A DNA stretch of 64,000 nt. Origin: JAKSSE01 sp045597645 (GTDB lineage Bacteria; Bacillota; Clostridia; Lachnospirales; Lachnospiraceae). Below are positions 44,992-54,708 of the stretch, in pieces. The notes under the pieces were generated by a model. The model made no database searches and was not told the DNA's origin. It saw nothing but the letters and a program-made list of their open reading frames with translations. Location: assembly GCA_045597645.1 (NCBI GenBank), contig JAZLKM010000058.1:5252-69251 (forward strand), written 5' to 3'. Position 1 is the first letter of the stretch. The number at the start of each line of letters is the position of its first letter. Position numbers and translations under genes: made by a program.

Positions 44992-46004
44992 TACTTATTC
45001 TCCTCCTTCTTCTTTTTTCTTTCGATACCAAATGCTCTAGGTATAGTGAATCTCTCAATAAGCGGAACAAGCAGGTTGCTTATAATAATCGCATAAGAAA
45101 CTCCTTCAGCTGAACCACCAAAGATTCTAAATACACCTGTCAAAATACCAAGTATAATACCGAATATGTATTGACCCATTGGAGTAATCGGACTTGTAAC
45201 ATAATCTGTTGCCATGAAAAATGCTCCAAGCATGAGTCCACCACCGCAAAGCTGTGCGGTTACATAATAAAAGGTATTAACACTGTGATCGCCAAATATA
45301 GCAGCGAAAATTATGAAAGTAACTATATAACTTGCAGGAATACGTAAATCGATTACTCCCATAAGTATCATGAAGATAGCTCCTAATAAAATAGCTACTA
45401 CACTAGTCTCACCTATAGTACCAGCTGTATTACCCAACAGCATCTTTACAGTATCCACTGGCTGTCCACTCTTAAGAAGTGCAAGCGGTGTTGCTGATGA
45501 TACACAGTCAGCCGGAACGTTTCCATTAAATACAGCAGTGGCATACGGAGCCAAAAAGCCACCTGGCTCTACAAACTTTGTCATGCTACCTGCAAAAGAA
45601 AGTAAAAGGAAACAACGTCCACCCAGAGCAGGATTCATAAAGTTCTGACCCAAACCTCCAAACAGACACTTTACAACAATAATTGCAAAAACGCTGCCGA
45701 GGGCTGCCTGCCACCACAATACAGTAGGCGGTAAATTTAAAGCCAAAAGCAGACCTGTTACTGCTGCAGAGCAATCTCCTATTGTGTTGTTTCTCTTAGT
45801 AATTAAATTAAAGATAAACTCTGATCCTATTGAAAATAATAAGCAAACAAGAATCAGGAACAATGCTCCATAACCAAAGTTGATAATACCAAATATCGTG
45901 GCTGGTAAAAGTGCTATAAGCACATACAGCATGACTTTCTGGGTAGTATCCTTATGGCGAACATGGGGCGATGAAGCTACATTTAAATTCTCACTCATTC
46001 CCAT
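44991..46004 (-). CDS. rnfD: Rnf complex subunit RnfD
   Basis: A 337-residue protein with about nine to ten membrane helices. The flavinylation motif SSATPLALLKSG is present and GLGQNFMNPALGGRCFLL is the family signature. It carries a covalent FMN and takes part in ion translocation. The start is either the first or third codon (MGMSE). It follows rnfC by 3 nt. Confidence 0.95.
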   Translation of the reverse strand: MGMSENLNVASSPHVRHKDTTQKVMLYVLIALLPATIFGIINFGYGALFLILVCLLFSIGSEFIFNLITKRNNTIGDCSAAVTGLLLALNLPPTVLWWQAALGSVFAIIVVKCLFGGLGQNFMNPALGGRCFLLLSFAGSMTKFVEPGGFLAPYATAVFNGNVPADCVSSATPLALLKSGQPVDTVKMLLGNTAGTIGETSVVAILLGAIFMILMGVIDLRIPASYIVTFIIFAAIFGDHSVNTFYYVTAQLCGGGLMLGAFFMATDYVTSPITPMGQYIFGIILGILTGVFRIFGGSAEGVSYAIIISNLLVPLIERFTIPRAFGIERKKKKEENK

Positions 46005-46007
46005 ACC

Positions 46008-47330
46008 TTAACCTTTCTTCCTTCTATCGGCGAGGATATCCTTCTTCATCGTCTTAATAGACTGCGTAATGTGTCTATTTGCCGGACAAATGAAAGTACA
46101 TGCACCACACTCGATACATTCCATACCATACCACTTCTCAAACATATCCTTCTGACCATTGGCCGAGAAATCTGCAAGCTTCTTCGGAACTAATTGCTCC
46201 GGACAACCTTCAACGCATCTTCCGCATGCAATACATGCCGATGGCTCATAAATAGCAACCTCATCCTTAGTAAAGCAAAGAAGTGCTGAGGTAGTCTTTG
46301 TGGTAGGAACATCAATGTCAAACATAGAAAATCCCATCATTGGACCACCAGCAATCATTTTTTCCGCCGGTTGACGAAGTCCACCAGCAGCTTCAAGCAA
46401 TTCAGTAAAATTCGTTCCAATAGCAATAGCAAAGTTCTGCGGATGAGCTACTGCATCACCAGTGACAGTGAAAATACGACTCATGACAGGCATGCCTAGC
46501 TTTACTGCATTATAGATGGCAACCATTGTCTCAACATTATCAACGATGCATCCCGCATCAGCAGGAAGCATGCCAGAGTTAATGCTTCGTTTGGTGCATG
46601 CATAAATTAGCTGACGCTCACCGCCCTGAGGATACTTTGTTGCAAGAGCCTTTACTTCCATTCTTGGCTCATCCTGAGTTAATTCCTGAAGTCTTTTAAC
46701 ACAGTCAATTTTGTTGTCCTCAATGCCAAATACACCTTTAGCTGTTGGGAACAACTGAAGAATAATCTTCATGCCTCCGACAAGCTTCTCAGGCTCCTCC
46801 ATCATTCTTCTATAATCAGAAGTCAGATAAGGCTCACATTCTGCACAGTTGGCAATAATATAATCAATTTTTTCTGGCTCCTTTGGTGAAAGCTTCACAT
46901 GAGTCGGGAATCCAGCTCCACCCATTCCTACTACACCAGCCTCTTTGATTTTGCCAATTATTTCTTCATTAGAAAGTGCTTCAACATCTTCTACTTCGTG
47001 GAAACCAACGTCAATATTCTTGCCATCGCTCTCGATTACAATAGAATTAACCATATCTCCTGTGGCTGTACGTCTTGGCTCAATCTTCTTGACAGTGCCT
47101 GATACACTGGCGTAAATTGGAGAAGATACGAAGCCACCGGCCTCAGCAATCTTTTGGCCTCTAAGCACAGTATCACCTTCCGCAACAACAGGAGTTGCAG
47201 GTGCACCAATGTGCTGGCTGAGTGGAAATACCAGCTCGCCTTGCGGCTCATACGGTTTTACAAGTTTATCCTTTGATAAATCCTTGCCATCGTATGGATG
47301 AACGCCGCCTTTAAATGTTGATACGCTCAT
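46008..47330 (-). CDS. rnfC: Rnf complex subunit RnfC
   Basis: A 440-residue peripheral subunit with NADH/FMN-binding and Fe-S domains. FKGGVHPYDGKDLS start, GGAGFPTHVKLSP, the glycine loop GVFGIEDNK, and two clusters CIACGRCVEGCP and CIECGACTFICP. It is the first gene of the operon and oxidises or reduces NAD(H). AAAGGAATG lies before the start; a promoter is proposed at 47393-47421. Confidence 0.95.
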   Translation of the reverse strand: MSVSTFKGGVHPYDGKDLSKDKLVKPYEPQGELVFPLSQHIGAPATPVVAEGDTVLRGQKIAEAGGFVSSPIYASVSGTVKKIEPRRTATGDMVNSIVIESDGKNIDVGFHEVEDVEALSNEEIIGKIKEAGVVGMGGAGFPTHVKLSPKEPEKIDYIIANCAECEPYLTSDYRRMMEEPEKLVGGMKIILQLFPTAKGVFGIEDNKIDCVKRLQELTQDEPRMEVKALATKYPQGGERQLIYACTKRSINSGMLPADAGCIVDNVETMVAIYNAVKLGMPVMSRIFTVTGDAVAHPQNFAIAIGTNFTELLEAAGGLRQPAEKMIAGGPMMGFSMFDIDVPTTKTTSALLCFTKDEVAIYEPSACIACGRCVEGCPEQLVPKKLADFSANGQKDMFEKWYGMECIECGACTFICPANRHITQSIKTMKKDILADRRKKG

Positions 47331-47387
47331 AATTCATTCCTTTCTGCGGATCAAAGGGCGCAAAAACGCACTAAGACCTAATTATCC

Positions 47388-47417
47388 TTGATATTCTAGC
47401 AAACTTTTGCTTTTAAT
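47388..47417 (+). promoter_or_regulatory. Possible promoter of the YprB-like gene
   Basis: Plus strand TTGATA, 18-nt spacer, TTTAAT; leader of about 23 nt with AAAGAG. It overlaps the divergent rnfC promoter. Confidence 0.45.
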
Positions 47418-47421
47418 GAAA
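47393..47421 (-). promoter_or_regulatory. Possible promoter of the rnf operon
   Basis: Minus strand TTTCAT (47421-47416), 17-nt spacer, TAGAAT (47398-47393). The -35 is poor. The leader is about 55 nt. Confidence 0.4.
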
Positions 47422-47446
47422 CACTTATTTATTAATAAAGAGAAAA

Positions 47447-48460
47447 ATGCAACTAATTACTAAAAGAAATACGATCTGTGAAAATGAAAATAATAAGCTG
47501 GCTTTTGAAATTTGCAAACCCGGTAGAGCTTTTTTTGATATAGAAACCACAGGATTTTCTGCCACAACTTCTACGTTATATTTGATTGGCGTAGGTGTGG
47601 TGTGTAATTCTGAATATGAAATAACACAATTTTTTGCAGATTCTCAGCTTGATGAAAAAGAAGTACTATCCTCTTTTTTTGAATTTTTAGAGGATCATGC
47701 TATCAAAGAACTTATATCATTTAATGGATTAGGATTTGATGTTCCGTATGTTAACAATAGATGTATGTACCTTGGATTAAACTATGATCTAAGCAATTAT
47801 TCTCATCTTGATATTTACAAAATAATCGTGCCCCAGAAAAAAAGTCTAGGTCTATATAATTGTAGACAAAAAACTGTCGAACAGTTTCTAAAGCTAAAAA
47901 GAGATGATGTATATGATGGTGGACAGCTAATTCAAGTATACAAACATTACACTAGAACCCTTGAAGAGGATGCACTAGACGCTCTCCTTTTACATAATTA
48001 CGAAGATGTACTGGGAATGTTAGATCTACTGCCCATCCTATCCTACAGCTTTAATTTAAATTGCGATAATTATGAGCTTATTTCTGTATGTTCACACGAT
48101 AGTTCAATACAGTTATCTATATATGTGCCATATTTAATGCCTAAGAGAATAGAATTATCATATGGTGACTATCACGCCTGTCTATATAACAACTTAATAG
48201 TTGCAGACATAATGCTAAATGATAATCAGATAAAGATGTATTATGAAGATTACAAGAATTACTATTATCTAGGTGAAGAAGATGTTGCGATTCACAAAAG
48301 TTTAGCGCAGTACGTAGATAAGTCTCACCGAGAAAAAGCAACTGCACTTAATTGTTATAGCAAAATAAACTATACAAATGACTTTTTTGAATCCGACTCC
48401 GGAAAAAAATATATAAGTAACCTAATAAAAATCCTTAATTTGTCAATAAAGAAAAAATAA
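47447..48460 (+). CDS. YprB-like RNase H-fold exonuclease
   Basis: A 337-residue protein with a DnaQ-type exonuclease fold. FFDIETTG gives the first D and E, LISFNGLGFDVPYVN the second aspartate, and HNYEDVLGML the last. This matches the ribonuclease H-like domain of YprB in Firmicutes. The C-terminal 120 residues are not recognised. It may act on DNA or RNA. It is one of three plus-strand genes, convergent with cheR across a shared terminator. Confidence 0.82.
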   Translation: MQLITKRNTICENENNKLAFEICKPGRAFFDIETTGFSATTSTLYLIGVGVVCNSEYEITQFFADSQLDEKEVLSSFFEFLEDHAIKELISFNGLGFDVPYVNNRCMYLGLNYDLSNYSHLDIYKIIVPQKKSLGLYNCRQKTVEQFLKLKRDDVYDGGQLIQVYKHYTRTLEEDALDALLLHNYEDVLGMLDLLPILSYSFNLNCDNYELISVCSHDSSIQLSIYVPYLMPKRIELSYGDYHACLYNNLIVADIMLNDNQIKMYYEDYKNYYYLGEEDVAIHKSLAQYVDKSHREKATALNCYSKINYTNDFFESDSGKKYISNLIKILNLSIKKK

Positions 48461-48461
48461 A

Positions 48462-48488
48462 TTGGCCTGTCAGAAATTGACAGGCCAA
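48462..48488. terminator. Shared bidirectional terminator
   Basis: TTGGCCTGTCA-GAAAT-TGACAGGCCAA, an 11-bp stem, with T-rich CTATTTTT on the plus side and AATTTATTTTTTC on the minus side. It separates the convergent nuclease and cheR genes. Confidence 0.9.
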
Positions 48489-48494
48489 CTATTT

Positions 48495-49274
48495 TTACAT
48501 GGGTTTTTCAAAGTAAAATGAAGTTCTTCTATTGTAACCAATCTGTCTATAATTGATTATCTGCTCAGTACTACCAATAAATAAAATACCACCCGGCTTG
48601 AGATTATCATAAAACTTCTGATATACCTCATCCTTTGCTTCATCCGTAAAGTAAATTAAAACATTACGGCAGATGATGTAATTACAATCCTTAATATAAG
48701 GGTCCTTCAAAAGGTTATGCTCTCTGAACTCTACTCGAGACTTTATCTCATCAGAAATCTGATATGATGGGCCTACCTTTTTGAAATACTTCTTTTTAAA
48801 TTCATCAGGAACATTGGCTATACTCTTATCATTATAAAGTCCTACCTTCGCAGTAGCCATAACCTGCTTATCTAAGTCAGTTGCGATTATCTTAATCTGA
48901 TTTAACGGGATGTGCTTTGAAAGTGCCATGACAAGTGAATACGGTTCATCTCCTGTAGAGCAAGCCGCACTCCAAATACGAATATTTGTCTTTCCAAAGC
49001 GAGAAATAAGGTCTGGAATTACGCTCTCATCCATTATCTTCCACTGATCAGGATTACGATAGAATTCTGACACATTGATCGTAAGGAAATTAATAAATTC
49101 CTCAAATCTCTCTTTGTCAACTCGTATAAGCTTTACATACTCATCATAAGAAGTACATTTGTTCTTCTGAATAAGGGTATCGATACGACGACGCATCTGT
49201 TTTTCCTTATAGCTGCTAAGATCAATCTTAGTCAGCGCCAGAACGTCAGTCTTAAACTTTTCGTAATTGTCCAT
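48495..49274 (-). CDS. cheR: CheR-type protein-glutamate methyltransferase
   Basis: A 259-residue chemotaxis methyltransferase. N-terminal helical CheR-N domain (YEKFKTDVLALTKIDLSSYKEKQMRRRI), then the SAM-binding domain with IRIWSAACSTGDEPYSLVM, DLDKQVMATA and IICRNVLIYF. It methylates receptor glutamates in the cytosol. It is monocistronic here, bounded by terminators on both sides and apart from any other chemotaxis gene. Confidence 0.93.
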   Translation of the reverse strand: MDNYEKFKTDVLALTKIDLSSYKEKQMRRRIDTLIQKNKCTSYDEYVKLIRVDKERFEEFINFLTINVSEFYRNPDQWKIMDESVIPDLISRFGKTNIRIWSAACSTGDEPYSLVMALSKHIPLNQIKIIATDLDKQVMATAKVGLYNDKSIANVPDEFKKKYFKKVGPSYQISDEIKSRVEFREHNLLKDPYIKDCNYIICRNVLIYFTDEAKDEVYQKFYDNLKPGGILFIGSTEQIINYRQIGYNRRTSFYFEKPM

Positions 49275-49294
49275 GGCAAAACCTCATAAATATG

Positions 49295-49321
49295 AAAAAC
49301 GGGCAGGCAAAACGCCTGCCC
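49295..49321 (-). terminator. Terminator of the S1-domain protein gene
   Basis: Minus strand GGGCAGGC-GTTTT-GCCTGCCC (8-bp stem) followed by GTTTTTC. cheR starts 20 nt beyond it. Confidence 0.9.
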
Positions 49322-49338
49322 AGGTAAAACTTTTAAAA

Positions 49339-50454
49339 TTATTCCTCAGTGCTAGCTACTTCATCGATATTAACATCAGCTACATCTTCATCAGCTTTGT
49401 CATCTTCAACAAGCGCACGCATGCTCAAGCTAATCTTGTGATCCTCATTGCGAATCTCTACAACCTTAGCCTCAACCTCCTGACCTACCTTAAGTACATC
49501 AGCTGGCTTTTCAATACGCTCTTTAGAAATCTGAGAAACATGAAGAAGTGCATCAACACCAGGTGCTACTTCTACGAAAGCACCGAACTCAGTCATACGA
49601 GCAATCTTGCCCTTTACGATATCACCAGTATGGATGCTCTCAATTGCCATAGTCCAAGGATTCTCATCAGGGAACTTTCTAGAAAGAGCAATCTTGCTCT
49701 CTTTGATATCCTTGATGTATACGCGAACAGTATCACCTACGTTGAATACCTTGTTAGGATTCTCGATACGATTCCAACTCATCTCTGAAATATGAAGAAG
49801 ACCATCAGCACCGCCAAGATCAATAAATGCACCGAAGTTGGTAATGTTCTTAACAGTACCCTCTACTACATCGCCAACCTTAATTCTTGAGAAGAGCTCC
49901 TCCTGAAGAACTGACTTCTTAGCAACAAGAAGCTGCTTTCTGTCACCGATTATGCGACGTCTACGAGGATTGAACTCAGTAATAACGAACTCAATCTCCT
50001 GTCCCTGATACTTAGAAAGATCCTTCTCGTAAGAATCTGATACAAGGCTTGCAGGAATAAATACTCTAGCCTCATCAACTACTACAGAAAGACCACCTGA
50101 AAGTACCTGTGTAACCACTGCCTTGAGGGTCTCTCCATTCTCGAAAGCCTCCTCCAGTCTCTTGTTGCCTTTCTCAGCAGCAAGACGCTTGTAAGAAAGA
50201 AGTACCTGTCCGTCGCTATCGCTAACCTTAAGTACTTTAGCTTCCATGGTATCGCCAAGATTTACTACAGTAGTAAGATCCAGGTTAGACTCATTGGTGT
50301 ACTCGCTGCGAGTAATAATACCATCGGACTTATAGCCGATGTTCAGTATAACTTCATCAGGCTTTACCGAAATAACGGTACCTTCGACAACCTCTCCATT
50401 CTTTACAGTTTTTAATGACTCTTCCAGCATTTGTTCAAAACTCATTTCTGACAT
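49339..50454 (-). CDS. S1-domain RNA-binding protein (ribosomal protein S1-like)
   Basis: A 371-residue protein with four S1 repeats at about 16-85, 103-168, 189-257 and 274-343; the third and fourth carry the clear GDVVEGTVKNITNFGAFIDLGG and GDIVKGKIARMTEFGAFVEVAPG signatures, the first two are more diverged. The acidic tail ends the chain. AAGGAGG lies 10 nt before ATG 50454, inside ispH. The gene overlaps ispH by 13 nt; in many Clostridia these two are fused, so the separate state is the un-fused version. Confidence 0.92.
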   Translation of the reverse strand: MSEMSFEQMLEESLKTVKNGEVVEGTVISVKPDEVILNIGYKSDGIITRSEYTNESNLDLTTVVNLGDTMEAKVLKVSDSDGQVLLSYKRLAAEKGNKRLEEAFENGETLKAVVTQVLSGGLSVVVDEARVFIPASLVSDSYEKDLSKYQGQEIEFVITEFNPRRRRIIGDRKQLLVAKKSVLQEELFSRIKVGDVVEGTVKNITNFGAFIDLGGADGLLHISEMSWNRIENPNKVFNVGDTVRVYIKDIKESKIALSRKFPDENPWTMAIESIHTGDIVKGKIARMTEFGAFVEVAPGVDALLHVSQISKERIEKPADVLKVGQEVEAKVVEIRNEDHKISLSMRALVEDDKADEDVADVNIDEVASTEE

Positions 50455-51287
50455 TTCGTTTGAACCTCCTTAATAATATATTTCGGGGTGGAAGCCCCCG
50501 CTGTAATCCCTATTTTATCTTCAGCATCTACGCCCTTTAAGTCTAACTCATCAGCCGTCTGCACGAAAATCGTCTTTTTACACTTATTGCTACATATATC
50601 ATACAGTTTCTGTGTATTTGAACTATTATTACTACCCACAACTATCATGGTATCAACTTCAGCAGCTAGCTTTGCTGCTTCTGTCTGACGTTCCTCAGTT
50701 GCACTACAGATAGTATTCAAAACAGTAACATCATAACTGTTTTTGGTAATAATTTCAACTAATTCTTGGAATTTTTCTTGCCTAAATGTGGTTTGTGAAA
50801 CTATACAAAGTTTCCTGTCTTTAGGTATCTTATCAAAATCAAGTTCCTCAGGCGAGGCTGCCACTAAATGAGGCCCATTACACCACCCTTTTATTCCTTC
50901 CACCTCGGGATGTTTATCGTTTCCAACAATAATTACAAAGTATCCATCATTTGAATATTTATCCACATATTTATGAATTTTTAATACAAATGGGCAGGTT
51001 GCATCTATTACTTCAAATCCGTTATTTAATAATTTTTCGTGCTCTGCCCTGGAAATACCGTGGCTCCTTATAATTATTCTTCCGTTTGGTACAGCACCTA
51101 AATCATCATTCTCATTAATAACTTTAACGCCCTTTGATTCAAAATTTCTAATGACTTCCTGATTATGGATAATAGGTCCATAGGTATATAAGGGTGAATC
51201 AGTATTTTCAATCTCTTTGTTAACCGAATCGACTGCTCTTTGTACTCCAAAACAAAACCCCGCCGTCTTGGCAAGTATTACTTCCAT
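50442..51287 (-). CDS. ispH: 4-Hydroxy-3-methylbut-2-enyl diphosphate reductase
   Basis: A 281-residue 4Fe-4S enzyme ending the MEP isoprenoid pathway. The three cluster cysteines are in AKTAGFCFGV (C12), DATCPFV and LNTICSATEERQ. GSNNSSNTQKLYDIC is the active-site loop. It lies between cmk and the S1 gene, an order conserved in Clostridia. Confidence 0.96.
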   Translation of the reverse strand: MEVILAKTAGFCFGVQRAVDSVNKEIENTDSPLYTYGPIIHNQEVIRNFESKGVKVINENDDLGAVPNGRIIIRSHGISRAEHEKLLNNGFEVIDATCPFVLKIHKYVDKYSNDGYFVIIVGNDKHPEVEGIKGWCNGPHLVAASPEELDFDKIPKDRKLCIVSQTTFRQEKFQELVEIITKNSYDVTVLNTICSATEERQTEAAKLAAEVDTMIVVGSNNSSNTQKLYDICSNKCKKTIFVQTADELDLKGVDAEDKIGITAGASTPKYIIKEVQTKCQK

Positions 51288-51294
51288 GCTCCAC

Positions 51295-51954
51295 CTATCT
51301 TCCAGAAAGCTCTATAATGCGATTTTTCACCTGTTCTATCGTCATATCCGAAGAGTCCAAAAAATAAGCGTCATCTGCTTGTTTCAACGGTGAAATATCT
51401 CTATGCATATCCTGATAATCTCTATTGGCTATATCAGTCTTAATCTCTTCTAAATCTACATTTTCTCCTTTTGCCAAGTACTCTTTATATCTTCGATTAG
51501 CACGTTCTTCAACGCTAGCTGTAAGATATATCTTGCAGTCAGCATTAGGTAATACGACTGTCCCGATATCTCTTCCATCCATTACGACATCTTCTTTTTG
51601 AGCCAGGTCTTTTTGAAGATTTAATAAAAGTTCTCTGATGCGAGGGTAGCTACTGGTTTTAGATGCTGCCTTACTTACTTCCTCAGTACGTATATAGGCG
51701 TTCACATTTTCACCGTTGAGAAAAACGCACTGTTCACCAGCTTCGAAGCCCAAAGTAACCACTGCTTTTGGAGCTTCAGATTCAACCATTTCCTTGTCTT
51801 CATAGTCGAGACCTGCTTTTACAAAATAGTATGCTAATGCTCTATACATAGCTCCAGTATCAACATAAATAAATCCCAACTCACGCGCCACCTGCTTTGC
51901 TATCGTACTTTTTCCAGCACCTGCCGGTCCATCGATTGCTATATTAAAGCCCAT
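51295..51954 (-). CDS. cmk: Cytidylate kinase
   Basis: A 219-residue kinase phosphorylating CMP and dCMP. P-loop IDGPAGAGKST at 7-17, DTGAMYRALA, GRDIGTVVLP and RRYKEYLAKG are characteristic. ATG 51954 with AGGAGG 9 nt upstream is used; the open frame extends 16 codons further into the flavoprotein gene. Confidence 0.96.
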   Translation of the reverse strand: MGFNIAIDGPAGAGKSTIAKQVARELGFIYVDTGAMYRALAYYFVKAGLDYEDKEMVESEAPKAVVTLGFEAGEQCVFLNGENVNAYIRTEEVSKAASKTSSYPRIRELLLNLQKDLAQKEDVVMDGRDIGTVVLPNADCKIYLTASVEERANRRYKEYLAKGENVDLEEIKTDIANRDYQDMHRDISPLKQADDAYFLDSSDMTIEQVKNRIIELSGR

Positions 51955-51956
51955 TA

Positions 51957-53225
51957 TCAAAAACCTCCTGCCATTTTCCCTGCCAAATGTCCAGTAGACC
52001 ATGCAATCTGTAGATTAAAACCACCTGTGAAAGCATCTACATCTATTGTTTCACCAGCAAAATATAAATTTTTAATTTTTTTAGATTCCATCGTAGAAGG
52101 ATTAATATCCTTTACAGATACGCCCCCGCATGTAATTATTGCCTCGTTATATCCTCTTGTTGCAGTAAGCGTCATTGGAAATCCCTTTAACAGTTTTATT
52201 ATATTCTTTCTCTCAGATTTACTCAAATCAGAGATGTTTTTACTTGTATCAAAGCCTAGCAATTTATCAAAAACCGGGCGCATAGACGACGGCAAATAAC
52301 TTCCTACCATAGTCGATACAGATTTCTTAGGTGTATCTTTTACTTCTCTTAAGATTTTCTCATCTAATTTTTCAGTGCTTAAAGCCGGCTTCAAATCTAT
52401 TTTCGCATGCAATATAGGATCTTCGCTTAATCGTTTCCCGCTTATCGGAAGCTCTCCCGCCAGCACGCTGGCTGCAGACAACACGACGGGGCCCGAAATA
52501 CCAAAATGTGTAAAAAGTAACTCTCCGAATTCCTTGTACAAAAGTTTCCCATTTTCTCGACCTTCGAAAACAGCAAATTCAACGTTTTTAAGCGCAAGTC
52601 CTTGCATTGAAGTAATGTACTCTTCTGCAGTCTCGAATGGAACTAGCGCAGGATGACAGTCAACCACATTATGCCCTGTAGCACTTGCAAATTGCATCCC
52701 ATCGCCTGTGCTGCCAGTTGTTACATAGCTAATTCCACCAGTTGCAACTATTACGCTATCGCAGAATAGTTTCTTTCCACTTTTAAGAACTACTCCGTTT
52801 ATAACAGAATCATTGACTATAAGAGATTCGACTTCTGTATATAACTCAACGTCTACTCTTCGCTTTTTTAACGCACGTTCAAGAGTTTTTATCACATCAG
52901 ATGAATGATCTGATACCGGAAATACTCTATTACCACGTTCCGTTTTTATTTCAAGTCCTTCATTTATGAAAAAATCAAGAACATCATTTACTGAATAATC
53001 TGCAAAAGCTTTATACAAAAACTTAGGATTCCGAACTACATTTGCGAAAAAAGTATCTCTATCGCAATCATTTGTAAGATTGCATCTACCTTTTCCGGTT
53101 ATAAAAATCTTTTTTCCTAGCTTTTCATTTTTTTCTAGTATTGTGACTTCTGCTCCCTGATCGGCAGCTGCAATTGCAGCCATCATCCCTGCAGCTCCAC
53201 CACCTATTATAATTATTTTTTTCAT
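51957..53225 (-). CDS. NAD(P)/FAD-dependent oxidoreductase (BaiN/HI0933 family)
   Basis: A 422-residue flavoprotein. FAD-binding IIIIGGGAAGMMAAIAA, GKKIFITGKGRCNLTND and the C-terminal GEtiDVDAFTGGFNLQIAWSTGHLAG are family hallmarks. Members are widespread near cmk-ispH; some reduce bile-acid enoyl-type substrates, but the role here is unknown. ATG 53225 is used. It begins 7 nt after the T-run of a terminator and has no ribosome binding site. Confidence 0.9.
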   Translation of the reverse strand: MKKIIIIGGGAAGMMAAIAAADQGAEVTILEKNEKLGKKIFITGKGRCNLTNDCDRDTFFANVVRNPKFLYKAFADYSVNDVLDFFINEGLEIKTERGNRVFPVSDHSSDVIKTLERALKKRRVDVELYTEVESLIVNDSVINGVVLKSGKKLFCDSVIVATGGISYVTTGSTGDGMQFASATGHNVVDCHPALVPFETAEEYITSMQGLALKNVEFAVFEGRENGKLLYKEFGELLFTHFGISGPVVLSAASVLAGELPISGKRLSEDPILHAKIDLKPALSTEKLDEKILREVKDTPKKSVSTMVGSYLPSSMRPVFDKLLGFDTSKNISDLSKSERKNIIKLLKGFPMTLTATRGYNEAIITCGGVSVKDINPSTMESKKIKNLYFAGETIDVDAFTGGFNLQIAWSTGHLAGKMAGGF

Positions 53226-53232
53226 AGAGTCT

Positions 53233-53262
53233 AAAAAACGGGCGGCACATTTGTACCGCCCG
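53233..53262 (-). terminator. Terminator of the decarboxylase operon
   Basis: Minus strand CGGGCGGTAC-AAAT-GTGCCGCCCG (10 bp with one T-G pair) followed by six T. The flavoprotein start codon is 7 nt downstream. Confidence 0.9.
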
Positions 53263-53276
53263 CACTTAATCATTAA

Positions 53277-54695
53277 TTAAACTGGATAAGCACCGTTTTT
53301 CTTGTCAGCAGTAGCTGGATCAACACCAGTAAGCTGTGCCTCACGATACTCAAAGAACTCAGTTGCAACCTTCGGGAAGAGTGCGTATGAAAGAACGTCC
53401 TCATCCTGGCGAATATACTTAGCAGCTTCCTCACGGAACTTTGGAAGTCCTGGCTCAAGAAGATCTGCCGGACGACAAGTAATTGCATTCTTAGCATCCT
53501 CACCAAGTACCTTCTCAACTACTTCTGGATTAAATGGCTTTACGCACTTACCATACTTTCCAAGAAGAATATCCTTAGTCTCCTTGGTAGCAACTTTGTA
53601 ACGCTCACCCATAAGTACGTTAAATACGGCCTGGGTACCAACGATCTGTGATGAAGGAGTAACAAGCGGTGGCTCACCCATATCCTTACGAACACGTGGA
53701 ACCTCCTCAAGAACCTCCTCAAACTTATCTTCCTTACCCTGTTCCTTAAGCTGAGATACAAGGTTAGAAAGCATACCACCAGGTACCTGATAACGAAGAG
53801 TATTAATGTTAACACCCATAACCTTGGTGTTAAGAAGTCCGCTGGCAAGGCACTCCTCACGATAAGGTCTGAAGTAGTCAGCTATTTCAGCAAGCTTCTC
53901 CTGATCAAGACCGGTATCATACTCGGTACCTGCAAATGCAGCAACCATAACCTCTGTAGCCGGCTGTGATGTACCCATAGAAAGTGGAGACATTGCAGTA
54001 TCAATGATATCGCATCCTGCTTCTACTGCCTTCATATAGGTCATTGAAGCAACACCTGAGGTGTAATGAGTATGAAGGTCAATAGGAAGATTGGTTGACT
54101 CCTTGAGAGCTGAAACAAGCTCTGTAGCCTTAGCTGGAACAAGAAGACCTGCCATATCCTTAATACAGATGCTGTCCGCACCCATATCTTCGATGCGCTT
54201 AGCCATATCTTTCCAATAGTCGAGAGTATAAGCACCACCAAGAGTATATGAAAGAGCAACCTGAGCATGACCCTTTCCACTCTGAGCCTGCTCATGCTTA
54301 GTAGCGTTTACAGCAGTCTCAAGGTTTCTGATATCGTTAAGGCAGTCAAAAATACGAATGATATCAATACCATTTGCAATTGACTTCTGTACGAAATACT
54401 CTACAACATCATCTGGATATGCTGAATATCCAAGAATGTTCTGACCTCTGAAGAGCATCTGAAGCTTTGTGTTCTTAAATCCTTCACGAAGCTTTCTAAG
54501 TCTCTCCCATGGATCCTCCTTCAAGAATCTCATGCAAGCATCGAATGTAGCGCCGCCCCAGCACTCTACTGCATGATAGCCAACCTGATCCATCTTATCG
54601 ATGATCGGAAGCATCTTTTCAGTGGGCATACGTGTTGCGATCAGTGACTGATGCGCATCACGCAGTATTGTCTCAGTAATTTTTACTGCAGCCAT
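53277..54695 (-). CDS. Keto-acid carboxyltransferase subunit (OadA / 5S type)
   Basis: A 472-residue protein. ETILRDAHQSLIATRM, CWGGATFDACMRFLKEDPWERL, IRIFDCLNDI, ICIKDMAGLL (carboxyl-accepting lysine) and LHTHYTSG (metal histidines) are typical of the oxaloacetate decarboxylase alpha / pyruvate carboxylase CT domain. The C-terminal biotin domain is missing; a separate carrier is encoded at 55876-56238. It moves CO2 between a keto acid and biotin. AGGAGG lies before the start. Confidence 0.93.
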   Translation of the reverse strand: MAAVKITETILRDAHQSLIATRMPTEKMLPIIDKMDQVGYHAVECWGGATFDACMRFLKEDPWERLRKLREGFKNTKLQMLFRGQNILGYSAYPDDVVEYFVQKSIANGIDIIRIFDCLNDIRNLETAVNATKHEQAQSGKGHAQVALSYTLGGAYTLDYWKDMAKRIEDMGADSICIKDMAGLLVPAKATELVSALKESTNLPIDLHTHYTSGVASMTYMKAVEAGCDIIDTAMSPLSMGTSQPATEVMVAAFAGTEYDTGLDQEKLAEIADYFRPYREECLASGLLNTKVMGVNINTLRYQVPGGMLSNLVSQLKEQGKEDKFEEVLEEVPRVRKDMGEPPLVTPSSQIVGTQAVFNVLMGERYKVATKETKDILLGKYGKCVKPFNPEVVEKVLGEDAKNAITCRPADLLEPGLPKFREEAAKYIRQDEDVLSYALFPKVATEFFEYREAQLTGVDPATADKKNGAYPV

Positions 54696-54708
54696 TATAA
54701 TTTACCTC

